From Nonomuraea solani (GTDB lineage Bacteria; Actinomycetota; Actinomycetes; Streptosporangiales; Streptosporangiaceae): DNA of 64,000 nucleotides. The notes below the pieces were generated by a model. That model was not told where the DNA came from. It made no database searches and saw only the letters and a program-made list of their open reading frames with translations. Position numbers and translations under genes: made by a program. The stretch is from contig NZ_FNVT01000002.1 in NCBI RefSeq assembly GCF_900108335.1, positions 372,001-436,000 of the forward strand, written 5' to 3'. Shown here piece after piece: positions 41,537 to 51,219 of this stretch (within the stretch, counting starts at the first letter, position 1; every line of letters begins with the position of its first letter).

Positions 41537-44353
41537 TCACCCCCTTACGGACTCCAGCGAAAGCGCGAATAAGTGAAGTTGCGGGCGGGACAGCTGGGGC
41601 AGGGTGAGAGAGCGCAGTTGTTTCGCGGGATCGAGCGCGGCCTGGGTCTCGAAGAGGCCGACGCGGAGGGTGTGGGCGCCGCTCTGGCCGTGCCGGTGGG
41701 TGCAGCGCAGCACCTCCGTGGTCCCCGCGCCGGGCTGGCCGCCCCAGTCGGGCAGGACGAACGGGATCTGGGCGGTGGAGCCGTCGGTGTACGTCGCGGT
41801 CAGCGCGGCGCTGACACCGCCCGAGGTGCCCGCCCCGAGCAGCCGGACCTTGGCGTACGTGCCGGCCGGCACGTCGATCCGCTGCCCCTGGCCGGTGACG
41901 TTGTTGAGGGCGCCACCGCCATAGGCGGGGAAGACGAAGCTCAGCCCCTCGTGGGCCAGCGGCCCGGCCGGCGGCAGCTCCTCGGCCGGATAGGTGTAGC
42001 CGGAGCCGTCCACGTTCCCGTCGGTCATGGCCTCGTGCGCGGAGACGCCGTCGTTGTCGAAGTGCGCCGACAGGTCCACCGGCGTGGTCCGGCCGGGCGG
42101 CGGCACCGGCGGCAGCCCCCAGCGCGCCCCCGGCTTGCCGATCTTCGCCGGGGTGATGACCAGGCCGGGCCGCGCGCCGGTGTGCAGCAGCACCTCCCGG
42201 CCACGAGCCAGCGTGATCTCCACGACTCCCCCACCGAGGTCCTTCACCTGCGCCGGCTTTCCATCGTCGAGGACGGCCGTGACCGTGCCGGCGAGGCCGT
42301 GCCGCAGCCGCAGCGGCGCGCCCGCCAGGCTCCGCACCCTGACGAAGCTCGTACGCCCGTCGCGCCGCACCGCCGAGACCAGGAACGCCCCTTGCGTCCT
42401 GAAGTCGTGGATCACGAGATCACGCCAGGCGGCCGGCACGGCGGGAAAGACCCGGACGATCCCGCCCCAGCTCTGGCAGAGCATGTCGTGGATCGACTGG
42501 GAGCCCGACAGCGGCGTCTCGATGACGGGCCCGCCCTCGGCGTAGTGGGTGTTGGCCCGGACCGGATAGCGGGCGGCCGGGTCGAAGAAGCTGTCGAGGT
42601 AGGACAGCGCGGTGTCGCCCTTGCCCATCATCGCGTAGAGGGAAGCGGCGCCGGTGTGGCTGTAGCCCCGGTGCGCGCTGGTCAGCGACTGCCAGTGGGC
42701 GACGGACCGCTCGATGAGCGGCCTGTTGCCCGGCTGGTCCCAGGTGACGAGGTAGAGCGGGTAGATCATGAGGAGGTGGGAGTAGTGGCGGTGAGACTGG
42801 GCGTACGGGGTGTCGGCGCCGATCATGAAGCCGTTCGCGTCGGCCGGGTAGTCGGTGAGGGTGTCCAGCACCTGCCGCCACTTCGGCGCGAGCGGGTCGT
42901 CGACGCCGAGCCGCGCGGCCGACTCCAGCAGCGTCTGACAACCCCACCTGATCAGCGCCAGGTCGTAGTTAGTGTCGCGCGGCGGGGTGACCGGATATTC
43001 GGGTGACAACGTGCTGGGCAGATGCAGCCTGCCGTCCGCGCCGGGCGCCAGGAAGTGCAGGTAATAGTTGATCGCCCGGCGCAGCAGCGGGAACACCGTG
43101 TCGCGCAGCAGCCGGTCGTCCATGGTGTGCCGGTAGGACAGCCAGGCGTTGTGCAGCGCCCACGTCAGGTCGCCCACCTCGGCTCCGGAGCCGGGCGTGC
43201 CGACGCTCCGCGTGCAGAACATGTCCGAGCTGCGGCCCACCCCGGCCGAGTCGGCGCGGTAGGCGGCGGGCACGTTGGCGACGAGCTGGTCGCGGTTCTG
43301 GTCGAGCGTGCTGGTGAGCGAGTCGAGCTCCAGGTGGTTGGAGCCGTGGATGAGCCAGTATTCGAGCTGCGCGTTGAGGTTCCACCACACCGCCGGCCAC
43401 GGGGTGGGCTCCAGCCACGGGCCGGTGGTGGCCATGACCGGGCCGCCCGCGCGGCTGGCGGAGGCGACCTTGTAGAGCTGGATCCAGTAGAAGCTCTGCA
43501 GCCGCTCGTCGGGCAGGGAGACGAAGCTCTTGAGGTAGAAGTCGTGCCACCAGGCGAGGTGGCCGGCGCGCAGCCGGGCGTACGGCAGGGCTTTCCGCAC
43601 ACGCTCCAGCGCCGTGGTGGCCGCCTCCGTGGCGGAGGGGAAGCTGTGGGCGACGGTGAGCGTCAGCACACCGTCGTCGACGCGGTAGGCGGTCGCGGTC
43701 TGCCCGCCGCCGGTCAGCGGCTGGAGCACCTGCTCGATCCCGCCGGTCGTCGCGGTGGTCCACGCCGGGTGGGGGACGTAGCCGGTCGGCGGCGCCTCGG
43801 TGGCCGAACGGGGGCTGACGGCCGGCTCGGGGTGGAAGACCCAGCGCACCTGCTCGCCGCCGCTCGCCTCGGCCCTGATGACCAGCAGCTCGTCGTGGAT
43901 GAACGCGGAGAACGACAGCCTGCCCTTGTCGGTCGTGATCGTGCCGGTGACCTCGGCGTCCCACAGGCCGAGCCGCCAGTCGACCGCGGTGATCGTGCCG
44001 GCCGGGTCGAGGGTGAGGTGGCCGACGGGCAGGCGGCAGGTGCCCCAGCCGCTGCCGAACTGGGGCCGGTGGTCCTGGACGCGGCCGTGCTGGACGGTGA
44101 AGCGGACTTTGTTCTGGCCCGGCTCCTGGTAGATCATACTGCCCAGGAGCCCGTCGCCCAGGAACGGGCCCTCGTACCAGGACTTGGGCATCCTGCCCCA
44201 GATCAGGTCCTGATTTTTCATGAACTCGGGCCAGTTCACGCCGTCCTCGATGCGCCAGGCGGGCGCGCGGGCGGCGAGTGCGGGGGCGATCGGGGCCAGG
44301 GCTAAGCCGCCCAGGACGGCACGACGGCTCGGGTCTTCGATGGGGGGTGTCAT
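41537..44353 (-). CDS. Tat-exported glycoside hydrolase (family 95-like), possible carbohydrate-binding C-terminus
   Basis: A 938-residue secreted glycosidase. A Tat-type signal (SRRAVLGGLALAPIAPALAA) precedes a family 95-like N-terminal beta-sandwich (WYEGPFLGDGLLGSMIYQE), a long all-helical (alpha/alpha)6 catalytic region (about residues 280-640) and a C-terminal beta domain (VDLSAHFDNDGVSAHEAM to LFALSLESVRG) that looks carbohydrate-binding. Family 95 enzymes are mainly alpha-L-fucosidases; the assignment is by layout and not certain. GGAGTC precedes the ATG. It is at the end of the second sugar operon, 98 bp after a permease gene, suggesting it feeds that importer. Confidence 0.7.
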   Translation of the reverse strand: MTPPIEDPSRRAVLGGLALAPIAPALAARAPAWRIEDGVNWPEFMKNQDLIWGRMPKSWYEGPFLGDGLLGSMIYQEPGQNKVRFTVQHGRVQDHRPQFGSGWGTCRLPVGHLTLDPAGTITAVDWRLGLWDAEVTGTITTDKGRLSFSAFIHDELLVIRAEASGGEQVRWVFHPEPAVSPRSATEAPPTGYVPHPAWTTATTGGIEQVLQPLTGGGQTATAYRVDDGVLTLTVAHSFPSATEAATTALERVRKALPYARLRAGHLAWWHDFYLKSFVSLPDERLQSFYWIQLYKVASASRAGGPVMATTGPWLEPTPWPAVWWNLNAQLEYWLIHGSNHLELDSLTSTLDQNRDQLVANVPAAYRADSAGVGRSSDMFCTRSVGTPGSGAEVGDLTWALHNAWLSYRHTMDDRLLRDTVFPLLRRAINYYLHFLAPGADGRLHLPSTLSPEYPVTPPRDTNYDLALIRWGCQTLLESAARLGVDDPLAPKWRQVLDTLTDYPADANGFMIGADTPYAQSHRHYSHLLMIYPLYLVTWDQPGNRPLIERSVAHWQSLTSAHRGYSHTGAASLYAMMGKGDTALSYLDSFFDPAARYPVRANTHYAEGGPVIETPLSGSQSIHDMLCQSWGGIVRVFPAVPAAWRDLVIHDFRTQGAFLVSAVRRDGRTSFVRVRSLAGAPLRLRHGLAGTVTAVLDDGKPAQVKDLGGGVVEITLARGREVLLHTGARPGLVITPAKIGKPGARWGLPPVPPPGRTTPVDLSAHFDNDGVSAHEAMTDGNVDGSGYTYPAEELPPAGPLAHEGLSFVFPAYGGGALNNVTGQGQRIDVPAGTYAKVRLLGAGTSGGVSAALTATYTDGSTAQIPFVLPDWGGQPGAGTTEVLRCTHRHGQSGAHTLRVGLFETQAALDPAKQLRSLTLPQLSRPQLHLFALSLESVRG

Positions 44354-44451
44354 CGGGACTCCAGATCAGAGACGATACGTCGGATCTTTTGTCTGTATGA
44401 CACAGAAAATTACCTCGGTCAAGGCGTGTCAACCGAAATTCATCGGATGCG

Positions 44452-45276
44452 TCAGCCCTTGACGGCTCCCGCGGTGAGCCCTTCGACGATGTAGCGGCGG
44501 ATGGCGGCGAACAGGACGAGGGTGGGCAGCACGGAGATCACCGTGGCGGCCGCCATGGAGCCCCAGTCGATGTCGTACTGGGTGATGAAGGAGTTCATGG
44601 CCACCGGGATGGTCTTGGCGTCCTCGCTGTCGATGAACGTGATCGCCAGGAACAACTCGTTCCAGCACTGCACGAACGCGAAGATGAACGTCGCCGCGAT
44701 CCCCGGCAGCATGACCGGGATCACCACCCGCACCATCGCCACCAGCCGCGAGGCCCCGTCCACCTGGGCGGCCTCCTCCAGCGCGACCGGCACCCGCTCG
44801 TAGAAGCCGCGCATGATGATGGTCGCGAACGGCACCAGCATCGCCACGTACACCAGCATCAGCCCGGCCAGCCGGTTGAGCAGGTCGAGGTCGGACATCA
44901 GCAGGTAGAGCGGCCCGAGCGCGATGAACAGCGGAAGCATCTGGGTGACCAGGAACGCCAGCATCACCGCCCCGCGCCCGGGGAAGGCGAAGCGGGCGAG
45001 CGTGTAGCCGCCCAGCACGCCGATCGCGGTCACCGCCGCGGCGGCGGCGAGGGAGACGAAGAGCGAGTTGAGCAGGTACGCGCCGAAGTCGGCGAACGAG
45101 AACAGCTCCGCGTAGTGCTCGAACGTCAGGTTCGCCGGCCAGTAGCGCAGCGGCACCGAGAAGATCTCGGACTTGGGCTTGAGCGAGGTGACGAGGATCC
45201 AGTAGAGCGGGAACAGGGTGATCAGCAGCCAGGCGGCCAGCACGACGACCTTGGCGGCGACGGCGAGTCGTCTCAT
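44452..45276 (-). CDS. Carbohydrate ABC transporter permease (MalG-type)
   Basis: A 274-residue permease, six helices. EAA loop: VPVALEEAAQVDGASRLVAMVRVVIPVMLPG. The ATG at 45276 overlaps the stop codon of the previous permease (ATGA). A longer frame upstream is an unrelated frame of that gene. Last gene of the transporter set. Confidence 0.93.
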   Translation of the reverse strand: MRRLAVAAKVVVLAAWLLITLFPLYWILVTSLKPKSEIFSVPLRYWPANLTFEHYAELFSFADFGAYLLNSLFVSLAAAAAVTAIGVLGGYTLARFAFPGRGAVMLAFLVTQMLPLFIALGPLYLLMSDLDLLNRLAGLMLVYVAMLVPFATIIMRGFYERVPVALEEAAQVDGASRLVAMVRVVIPVMLPGIAATFIFAFVQCWNELFLAITFIDSEDAKTIPVAMNSFITQYDIDWGSMAAATVISVLPTLVLFAAIRRYIVEGLTAGAVKG

Positions 45277-46160
45277 CGGGCCTTCTCGAATCTCGTGGCG
45301 TTCAGGTAGAAGACGCTGAAGGCGAGCAGCAGGCCGAGGACGAGCAGGCCGACCGCGCCCGCCCGGCCGTAGTCGCCGCCGATGACCTGCTGGATGAGGA
45401 AGGTCGTGATGATGTCGGTGCTGCCGGCCGGGCCGCCGCCGGTCATCGAGTAGATCAGGTCGGGGAAGTTGAGGATCCAGATGATCCGCAGCAGCACGAT
45501 CAGGGCCAGGGTGGGCCGGATGTGCGGGAGCGTCACGTGCCAGAACTGGCGCAGCCGGGAGGCTCCGTCCACGGAGGCGGCCTCGTAGAGCTCCTTGGGG
45601 ACCGACTGCAGCGCGGCCATGATCATGATGGCGAAGAACGTGACGCCGTACCAGATGTTCGCCACGATCACCGAGGTCATCGCCCAGCCGGGGGTGGCCA
45701 GGAAGCCGATGCGCTGGTCGATGAGGCCCGTCTTGAGCAGCAGGTCGTTGATCACGCCGAACTGCCCGTTGAACATCCACCGCCACAGCAGCCCGATCAG
45801 GAACCCCGACATGGCCCACGGGAAGAACACCCACGCCTGGTAGAGCCCCCGGCCCCGGAAGTGCCGGCGCAGCAGCAGCGCCAGCCCGAAGCCGAGGAAG
45901 AACTGGAAGAACAGCGACACCCCGACCCACGTGCCGGTGTTCCGCAGCGCCGTCCAGAACCGGTCCTCGGCCAGGACCGCCCGGAAGTTCTCCAGGCCGA
46001 CGAACGGCGTCGAGGTCAGGTCGAACAGGTTGTAGCGCTGGAAGGCCATCGCCGCGCCGCGGATCACCGGGTAGTACGTGAACAGGACCACGAACACCAC
46101 GCCGGGCAGCAGGCACAGCGCGATGAACCTGGCCCTGCGAACCGTGAAGGCAGGCTTCAC
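45273..46160 (-). CDS. Carbohydrate ABC transporter permease (MalF-type)
   Basis: A 295-residue permease. The GTG at 46160 overlaps the binding-protein stop (GTGA) and has GGGAAGG upstream; upstream in-frame starts to 46199 lie in the previous gene. Helix 1 is FIALCLLPGVVFVVLFTYYPV, and the EAA loop is LYEAASVDGASRLRQFWHVTLPHIRP. Works with the MalG-type partner and a shared ATPase from elsewhere. Confidence 0.93.
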   Translation of the reverse strand: MKPAFTVRRARFIALCLLPGVVFVVLFTYYPVIRGAAMAFQRYNLFDLTSTPFVGLENFRAVLAEDRFWTALRNTGTWVGVSLFFQFFLGFGLALLLRRHFRGRGLYQAWVFFPWAMSGFLIGLLWRWMFNGQFGVINDLLLKTGLIDQRIGFLATPGWAMTSVIVANIWYGVTFFAIMIMAALQSVPKELYEAASVDGASRLRQFWHVTLPHIRPTLALIVLLRIIWILNFPDLIYSMTGGGPAGSTDIITTFLIQQVIGGDYGRAGAVGLLVLGLLLAFSVFYLNATRFEKAR

Positions 46161-47413
46161 GAGACCTTCCCGGCCTGGTCGGCCCAGAAGGCGTCCCACG
46201 ACTTGAGCACCTCGGCCGTGGTCTTCTTGCCGGTGATCAGGGCCTGGACGTCACGGTCGGAGTCGACCAGGAACTGGCTCCAGCCCGGATAGTCCACCGG
46301 CCGGATCGTGATGACCTGCTTCGGGTCCTGCTGCGCCTGCAGGTACGCCTTCCACGCCCCCTGCGAGAACTGCGGGTCGCTCTGGGCCTGCTTGGAGATC
46401 GGGATGAGCGAGTTGCCCTTGGCGAAGGCGATGCTCTGCTTGGACTCCGACAGGAACTGCACCAGCTTGAGCGCCTCTTTCTGGTGCTTGCCGAAGGAGG
46501 TCGCGCCCCAGCCGGCGTAGCCGACGGGCTGGTAGGCGTACCCGGAGGGGCCCTTGGGGATGGGCGCGGTGGACCAGGCCGTGACGCCGCTCTCCTCGAC
46601 CGTCTTGATCACTTCGGGGTCCTGGATGAGCATGCCGGTGACGCCCGAGGTGAAGCCCTGGACCATCTCCGGGTAGCCCCAGGAGACGGAGTCGGGCGGC
46701 GACGCCTCCTTGAAGATCTTGACGAAGAGGTCGAGGGCCTGGGCGGCCTCCGGGGTGGAGAAGATGGTGCGCTTGTCCTTCAGATAGAAGGATTTTTCGG
46801 GATTCAGGGCTTCGCCGTTGTACGCGCTGATCATCTGCACCGCGTAGTCGGCGCCGCCCTTGCCGCCCCGGAACGAGTAGCCGAACCGGTCGCCCGAGGT
46901 CATCTTCTTGCCGGCCTCGTACAGCTCCTGCCAGGTGGTGGGGGGCTGGGTCATGCCGAAGTCCGTACGGTAGAACAGCGTGCGCTGGTAGAACCCGTAC
47001 GGGATCAGATAGGCCTTGCCCCCGACCTCGACGGCCTTCTTCTGGGCCAGCTCGGTCAGGTCGGCCCAGCCGGGCCACTGGTCGGTGGGCAGTTCGGCCA
47101 GCCAGCCGTTGTTGGAGAAGGACTTGGCCGTGTGGTCGCGCACTTCCAGCACGTCCAGGTCCTTCTTCGTCTGCAGGATCTGGGTGATCTTCTGGTCGGC
47201 GCTGTCGAGGGGCGGGGAGATCAGCTCGACGGTGACGCCGGGGTTCGCCTTCTCGAAGTCGGCCAGCAGGGTCTTGATGAGCTTCGTACGCTCGGGGCTG
47301 GTCAGACTCTCGATCATGCGGAGCCGTACCTCTCCCGAGGACGACGAGCCGGAGCCGCATCCGGCGAGCACCAGCGTTGCGGCGGCTGCGACCGCCAGGA
47401 GGGGCTTGGTCAT
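46157..47413 (-). CDS. Sugar ABC transporter substrate-binding lipoprotein
   Basis: A 418-residue solute-binding lipoprotein with signal LLAVAAAATLVLAGCGS (lipidated Cys near residue 19) and the family-1 binding fold (LIKTLLADFEKANPGVTVELI, AYLIPYGFYQRTLFYRTDFG). Head of the operon binding protein-permease-permease, followed by the glycosidase. A 14-bp palindromic LacI-type site lies 37 bp upstream. Ligand presumably an oligosaccharide released by the secreted glycosidase. Confidence 0.93.
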   Translation of the reverse strand: MTKPLLAVAAAATLVLAGCGSGSSSSGEVRLRMIESLTSPERTKLIKTLLADFEKANPGVTVELISPPLDSADQKITQILQTKKDLDVLEVRDHTAKSFSNNGWLAELPTDQWPGWADLTELAQKKAVEVGGKAYLIPYGFYQRTLFYRTDFGMTQPPTTWQELYEAGKKMTSGDRFGYSFRGGKGGADYAVQMISAYNGEALNPEKSFYLKDKRTIFSTPEAAQALDLFVKIFKEASPPDSVSWGYPEMVQGFTSGVTGMLIQDPEVIKTVEESGVTAWSTAPIPKGPSGYAYQPVGYAGWGATSFGKHQKEALKLVQFLSESKQSIAFAKGNSLIPISKQAQSDPQFSQGAWKAYLQAQQDPKQVITIRPVDYPGWSQFLVDSDRDVQALITGKKTTAEVLKSWDAFWADQAGKVS

Positions 47414-47449
47414 GGGGGAGCCTCCCGATGAATCGGACAGCGCCGGTTC

Positions 47450-47463
47450 AGACAGCGCTGTCA
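47450..47463. promoter_or_regulatory. LacI-type operator candidate
   Basis: AGACAGCGCTGTCA: 12 of the 14 bases form the perfect palindrome GACAGCGCTGTC (47451-47462). It lies 37 bp before the binding-protein start. A closely similar TGATAGCGCTGTCA occurs at 48217-48230, inside the PLP-enzyme gene. A LacI-family regulator is encoded at 48738-49730. Confidence 0.5.
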
Positions 47464-47464
47464 G

Positions 47465-48628
47465 TCACGCTAGGCGACCGACCCCCTCCAGCGCTAGACC
47501 GAGATCCTTGATCAGCACGTCAGCCGGCTCCAGGCCCACCGAGAGCCGTACGAGGCCCACCGGGATGCCCATGGTCGCGCGCACGCTCTCCTCGGTGGAC
47601 AGCGCGGGCGCGTTCACCAAGCTCTCAAATCCACCCCAGGACACCCCAATCCTGAAATGTCGCAACTTATCGAGGAAAGCTCCGACCTCCTCCCGCGACT
47701 CCGTGTCCAGCACCAGGCTGAACAGGCTGGAGAACCCGGCCATCTGCCGCACCGCGATCGCATGCCCCGGATGCGACGGCAGCCCCGGATGGTTCACCGC
47801 CCGCACGGCCGGATGGTCCTGCAGGAAGGCCGCCACCGCCAGCCCCCGCTCCTGGTGCGCCGCCATCCGCACGGGCAGCGTGCGCAACCCCTTGATCACC
47901 TTGGCCGCGTCGTGCGGCGACATGGCCGCCCCGTAGAGCTGATACTCCTTCAGCGCCAGCGGCCGCACCAGCCGGCTCGGCCCGATCACCACGCCGCCCA
48001 CCAGGTCGCTGTGCCCGCCGATGTACTTCGACAACGAGTGCACCACCAGGTCCACGCCCATCGTGAGCGGCTTCTGGAACAGCGGCGTCGACCAGGTGTT
48101 GTCCATCACGGTCACCAGCCCGCGCTCCCGCGCCCACCCGGTCACCTCGGCGATGTCGACCACCGCGTAGGCCATGTAGGAGGGCGACTCGAAGTAGAGT
48201 AGGCGGGTGCTGTCCCTGATAGCGCTGTCACATCCCGCGAGGTCATCGACATGCGTATGCGTGACCCCGAATTTCTCCAGGTAGCGCAGGAACTGGGTGG
48301 TCGGCCCATAGACCGCGCCCAGCACCAGCACGTGGTCGCCCGCCGACACGATCGAGGAGATGGTCGCCGAGATGGCCCCCATTCCCGACCCGAAACATTT
48401 GGCGCGCTCTCCCCGCTCGAGCGCCGCCAGCTTACGCTGGGCGAGATCGACCGTCGGGTTGGTCCCCCGCCAGTAGACGTAGCGCTCGTCCTCATTCCTG
48501 ATGGCCTCGCCCAGTTCCTCCGCCGTCGCGAACGTGAACAGCGAGTTCTCGAACACCGGCGGGTTGACCGCGCCCAGCATCCAAGGCTCGTCCTCACCCA
48601 GCCGGCCACAGATCCATTCATCATCCAT
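47465..48628 (-). CDS. Trans-sulfuration-type PLP enzyme (Cys/Met metabolism family)
   Basis: A 387-residue PLP-dependent enzyme of the cystathionine gamma-synthase/beta- or gamma-lyase family. The PLP-binding Lys is in VVHSLSKYIGGHSDL (near residue 200), preceded by TVMDNTWSTPLFQKPL, which holds the Asp that binds the pyridine nitrogen. The ATG at 48628 begins MDDEWICG and lacks a strong ribosome-binding site; longer frames are unrelated. It ends 52 bp before the binding-protein gene on the same strand, but no metabolic link to the sugar operon is evident. Which reaction it catalyses cannot be decided. Confidence 0.85.
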   Translation of the reverse strand: MDDEWICGRLGEDEPWMLGAVNPPVFENSLFTFATAEELGEAIRNEDERYVYWRGTNPTVDLAQRKLAALERGERAKCFGSGMGAISATISSIVSAGDHVLVLGAVYGPTTQFLRYLEKFGVTHTHVDDLAGCDSAIRDSTRLLYFESPSYMAYAVVDIAEVTGWARERGLVTVMDNTWSTPLFQKPLTMGVDLVVHSLSKYIGGHSDLVGGVVIGPSRLVRPLALKEYQLYGAAMSPHDAAKVIKGLRTLPVRMAAHQERGLAVAAFLQDHPAVRAVNHPGLPSHPGHAIAVRQMAGFSSLFSLVLDTESREEVGAFLDKLRHFRIGVSWGGFESLVNAPALSTEESVRATMGIPVGLVRLSVGLEPADVLIKDLGLALEGVGRLA

Positions 48629-48737
48629 GGGGGCACAATATGACAGCGAGGGAGTGCCGTCGTCTGGAGGAGCGGCGGGAGCGGAGCGGGGGAAGACGGC
48701 GCCATCCGGCGACCGAGCCGTCTCACGGAGTGAGGCC

Positions 48738-49730
48738 ATGAATACCCGCAAGCCGACCATGGCCGACGTGGCTCGGCAGGCGGGGGTCAGCCTCAAGACC
48801 GTGTCCCGGGTCGTCAACCAGGAGCCGCACGTCCGGGCCACCCTGCAGCAGCGCGTGCACGCGGCGATCAGCGCGCTCGGTTACCGGCGCAACGAGGCCG
48901 CGGCGCGGCTGGCCAGGGGCGCGACGATGCTGACCCTGGGCCTGGTGATGGAGAACATCTCCAACGAGTTCTACTCGCGTCTGGCGGCCGCGGTGGAGGC
49001 GGCCTCGGCCGAGCACGAGGCGCTGGTGGTGTTCGGCTCGTACGAGGAGAGCGCCGACAAGGAGCGCATGCTCATCGAGTCCATGTACGCGCGCGGCGTC
49101 GACTCCCTCATCGTCGTCCCGTCGGCGGCCGACCACGGCTGGCTGGCCGAGCACCCCGGCCTCACCACGGTCTTCGTGGACCGGGTGCCCCTGGGCCTGG
49201 CGGCGGCGGACGTGGTGCTGCTGGACGACGTGTGGGGCGGGCGCACGGCGACCGAGCACCTGCTGGCCCGCGGCCACCGCCGGATCGCCCTGATCTCCGA
49301 CGACCACGGGCTGAGCTCGGTGCACGACCGCGCGACCGGCTACCGTACAGCGCTGGCCGCGGCCGGGGTGCCGGCCGACGAGGAGCTGGTGGTGCGCGGG
49401 GTGTTCGAGCCGGGACGGGTCTCGCGGGAGGTCACCAGGCTGCTCGACCTGCCGTCGCCGCCCACGGCCTTCTTCGCGACCAACAACCGGGCGGCGATCG
49501 GGATCCTCCAGGCGCTGCGGGAGCGCCCCGAGCGGCCCGCCTACGTCAGCTTCGACGACTTCGCCCTGGCCGACGTCTTCAGCCCCGGGGTGACGGTGGT
49601 CCGCTACGACGTGTCCCGGCTGGCCCGCAGCGCCGTCGACCTCCTCCTCAACCCCTCACCGGCGCCCCGCCGCATCAAGGTGCCGGTGGAGCTGGTGGCC
49701 AGGGGATCCGGCGAGGTGCCACCGCCCTGA
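48738..49730 (+). CDS. LacI-family transcriptional regulator
   Basis: A 330-residue repressor. The HTH is at residues 7-30 (TMADVARQAGVSLKTVSRVVNQEP), followed by the hinge helix and a periplasmic-binding-protein-like sugar-sensing domain (LTLGLVMENISNEFYSRL, RGVDSLIVVPSA, FFATNNRAAIG). The ATG at 48738 has GAGTGAGG upstream. It diverges from the PLP gene and lies near the second sugar operon, so it is the probable controller through the palindromes at 47450 and 48217. Confidence 0.92.
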   Translation: MNTRKPTMADVARQAGVSLKTVSRVVNQEPHVRATLQQRVHAAISALGYRRNEAAARLARGATMLTLGLVMENISNEFYSRLAAAVEAASAEHEALVVFGSYEESADKERMLIESMYARGVDSLIVVPSAADHGWLAEHPGLTTVFVDRVPLGLAAADVVLLDDVWGGRTATEHLLARGHRRIALISDDHGLSSVHDRATGYRTALAAAGVPADEELVVRGVFEPGRVSREVTRLLDLPSPPTAFFATNNRAAIGILQALRERPERPAYVSFDDFALADVFSPGVTVVRYDVSRLARSAVDLLLNPSPAPRRIKVPVELVARGSGEVPPP

Positions 49731-49731
49731 C

Positions 49732-51219
49732 TCAGGACGAGCGGGGCCGCCAGTCGCCGCGATCGAGGTCCAGGTCCTCCGGGGTGTGCAGCCGGACCAT
49801 GGTCCTGGCCACCCCCGGCGGCACGCGGTGCGGGGTCAGGAAGGACACCGCCACCATCACCGTGAACGCGATCGGCACCGTCCACGCCGCCGGCTGGGCC
49901 AGCAGCGCCCCCGCCAGCCCCTCGTGCGGCCCGCCGGTGATCGTGACGAGCACCGCCGCGCACGCCAGCCCGCCTCCCACGAACAACCCCGCCAGCGCCC
50001 CCGTCGTGGACAGCCGCCGCCACCAGATGCCCAGCACGAGCAGCGGGCAGAACGACGAGGCCGCCACCGCGAAGGCCAGCCCCACCACGTCGGCCACCGG
50101 CAGCGCCCGCGCCCACAGCGCCAGGACCAGCGGCACCGCCACGGCCATCAGGGTCGCGATCCTGAACGAGCGCACGCCGCCCTTGAGCAGGTCCTGGGCG
50201 ATCACCCCGGCCACGGACACGGTCAGCCCGGACGAGGTGGACAGGAACGCCGCGAACGCCCCGGCCGTTACCAGCGCCGTCAGCAGGTCGCCCAGCGTGC
50301 CCTCGATCATCCGCGAGGGCAGCGTGAGCACGACCGTGTCGGTGCGGACGAGGTCGGGGGCGTAGAGCCGGCCGAGCCAGCCGTAGATCGCGGGCAGCAG
50401 GTAGAACGCCCCCAGCAGAGACAGCACCACCAGCGTCGTACGCCGCGCGGCCTGCCCGTCCGGGTTGGTGTAGAAGCGCACAAGGACGTGCGGCAGCCCC
50501 ATGGTGCCCAGGAACGTGGCCAGGATCAGCGAATACGTCGAGTAGACCCCGTACTCCTTGCCCCCGGCGAGCGGCATCTGCCACACGGCCGCGTCGTGCG
50601 CGCTCACGTGCGGCGCCCCGTCGGCCTGCCAGGCCATCAGCAGGAACACCAGCGGCACGGCCAGCGCGGTCAGCTTGAGCCAGTACTGGAACGCCTGCAC
50701 GAACGTGATCGACCGCATCCCGCCCGACAGCACGTTCACCGCCACGACGACCGCCACCAGCAGCCCGCCCACCCACACGGGCGCGCCGGTGATCGTGCGC
50801 AGCACCAGCCCGGCGCTCTGGAACTGCGGCATCAGGTAGAGCCAGCCGATCAGCACGACCAGCACGCTCGCGGTCCGTCGCACCACCATCGACTCCAGCC
50901 GGGCCTCGGCGAAGTCCGGCAGCGTGTACGCCCCCGACCGCCGCAGCGGCGCCGACACCAGCACCAGCAGCACCAGGTATCCCCCGGTCCAGCCGACGGG
51001 CAGCCAGAGCATGTCCACGCCGAACGACAGGATGAGCCCGGCGATGCCCAGGAACGAGGCCGCCGACAGGTACTCGCCGCCGATGGCCGAGGCGTTCCAC
51101 AGCGGGCTGACCGTGCGGGAGGCGACGTAGAAGTCGGAGGTGGTACGCGAGAACCGGATCCCGAACGCCCCGATGAGCACGGCCGCCACCACGACGACCA
51201 GCACCGCCGTCAGGCTCAT
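49732..51219 (-). CDS. Sodium:solute symporter (monocarboxylate type)
   Basis: A 495-residue sodium:solute symporter, a distant relative of the ActP-like gene at 39426. Blocks seen: FSRTTSDFYVASRTVSPLWNASAIGGEYLSAASFLGIAG at the N-terminus, FLSTSSGLTVSVAGVIAQDLL and LLVLGIWWRRLSTTGA. The ATG at 51219 overlaps the DUF485-type partner (4 nt). Last gene of an operon led by a LytS/LytR-type pair. The substrate is inferred to be a short carboxylate. Confidence 0.88.
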   Translation of the reverse strand: MSLTAVLVVVVAAVLIGAFGIRFSRTTSDFYVASRTVSPLWNASAIGGEYLSAASFLGIAGLILSFGVDMLWLPVGWTGGYLVLLVLVSAPLRRSGAYTLPDFAEARLESMVVRRTASVLVVLIGWLYLMPQFQSAGLVLRTITGAPVWVGGLLVAVVVAVNVLSGGMRSITFVQAFQYWLKLTALAVPLVFLLMAWQADGAPHVSAHDAAVWQMPLAGGKEYGVYSTYSLILATFLGTMGLPHVLVRFYTNPDGQAARRTTLVVLSLLGAFYLLPAIYGWLGRLYAPDLVRTDTVVLTLPSRMIEGTLGDLLTALVTAGAFAAFLSTSSGLTVSVAGVIAQDLLKGGVRSFRIATLMAVAVPLVLALWARALPVADVVGLAFAVAASSFCPLLVLGIWWRRLSTTGALAGLFVGGGLACAAVLVTITGGPHEGLAGALLAQPAAWTVPIAFTVMVAVSFLTPHRVPPGVARTMVRLHTPEDLDLDRGDWRPRSS

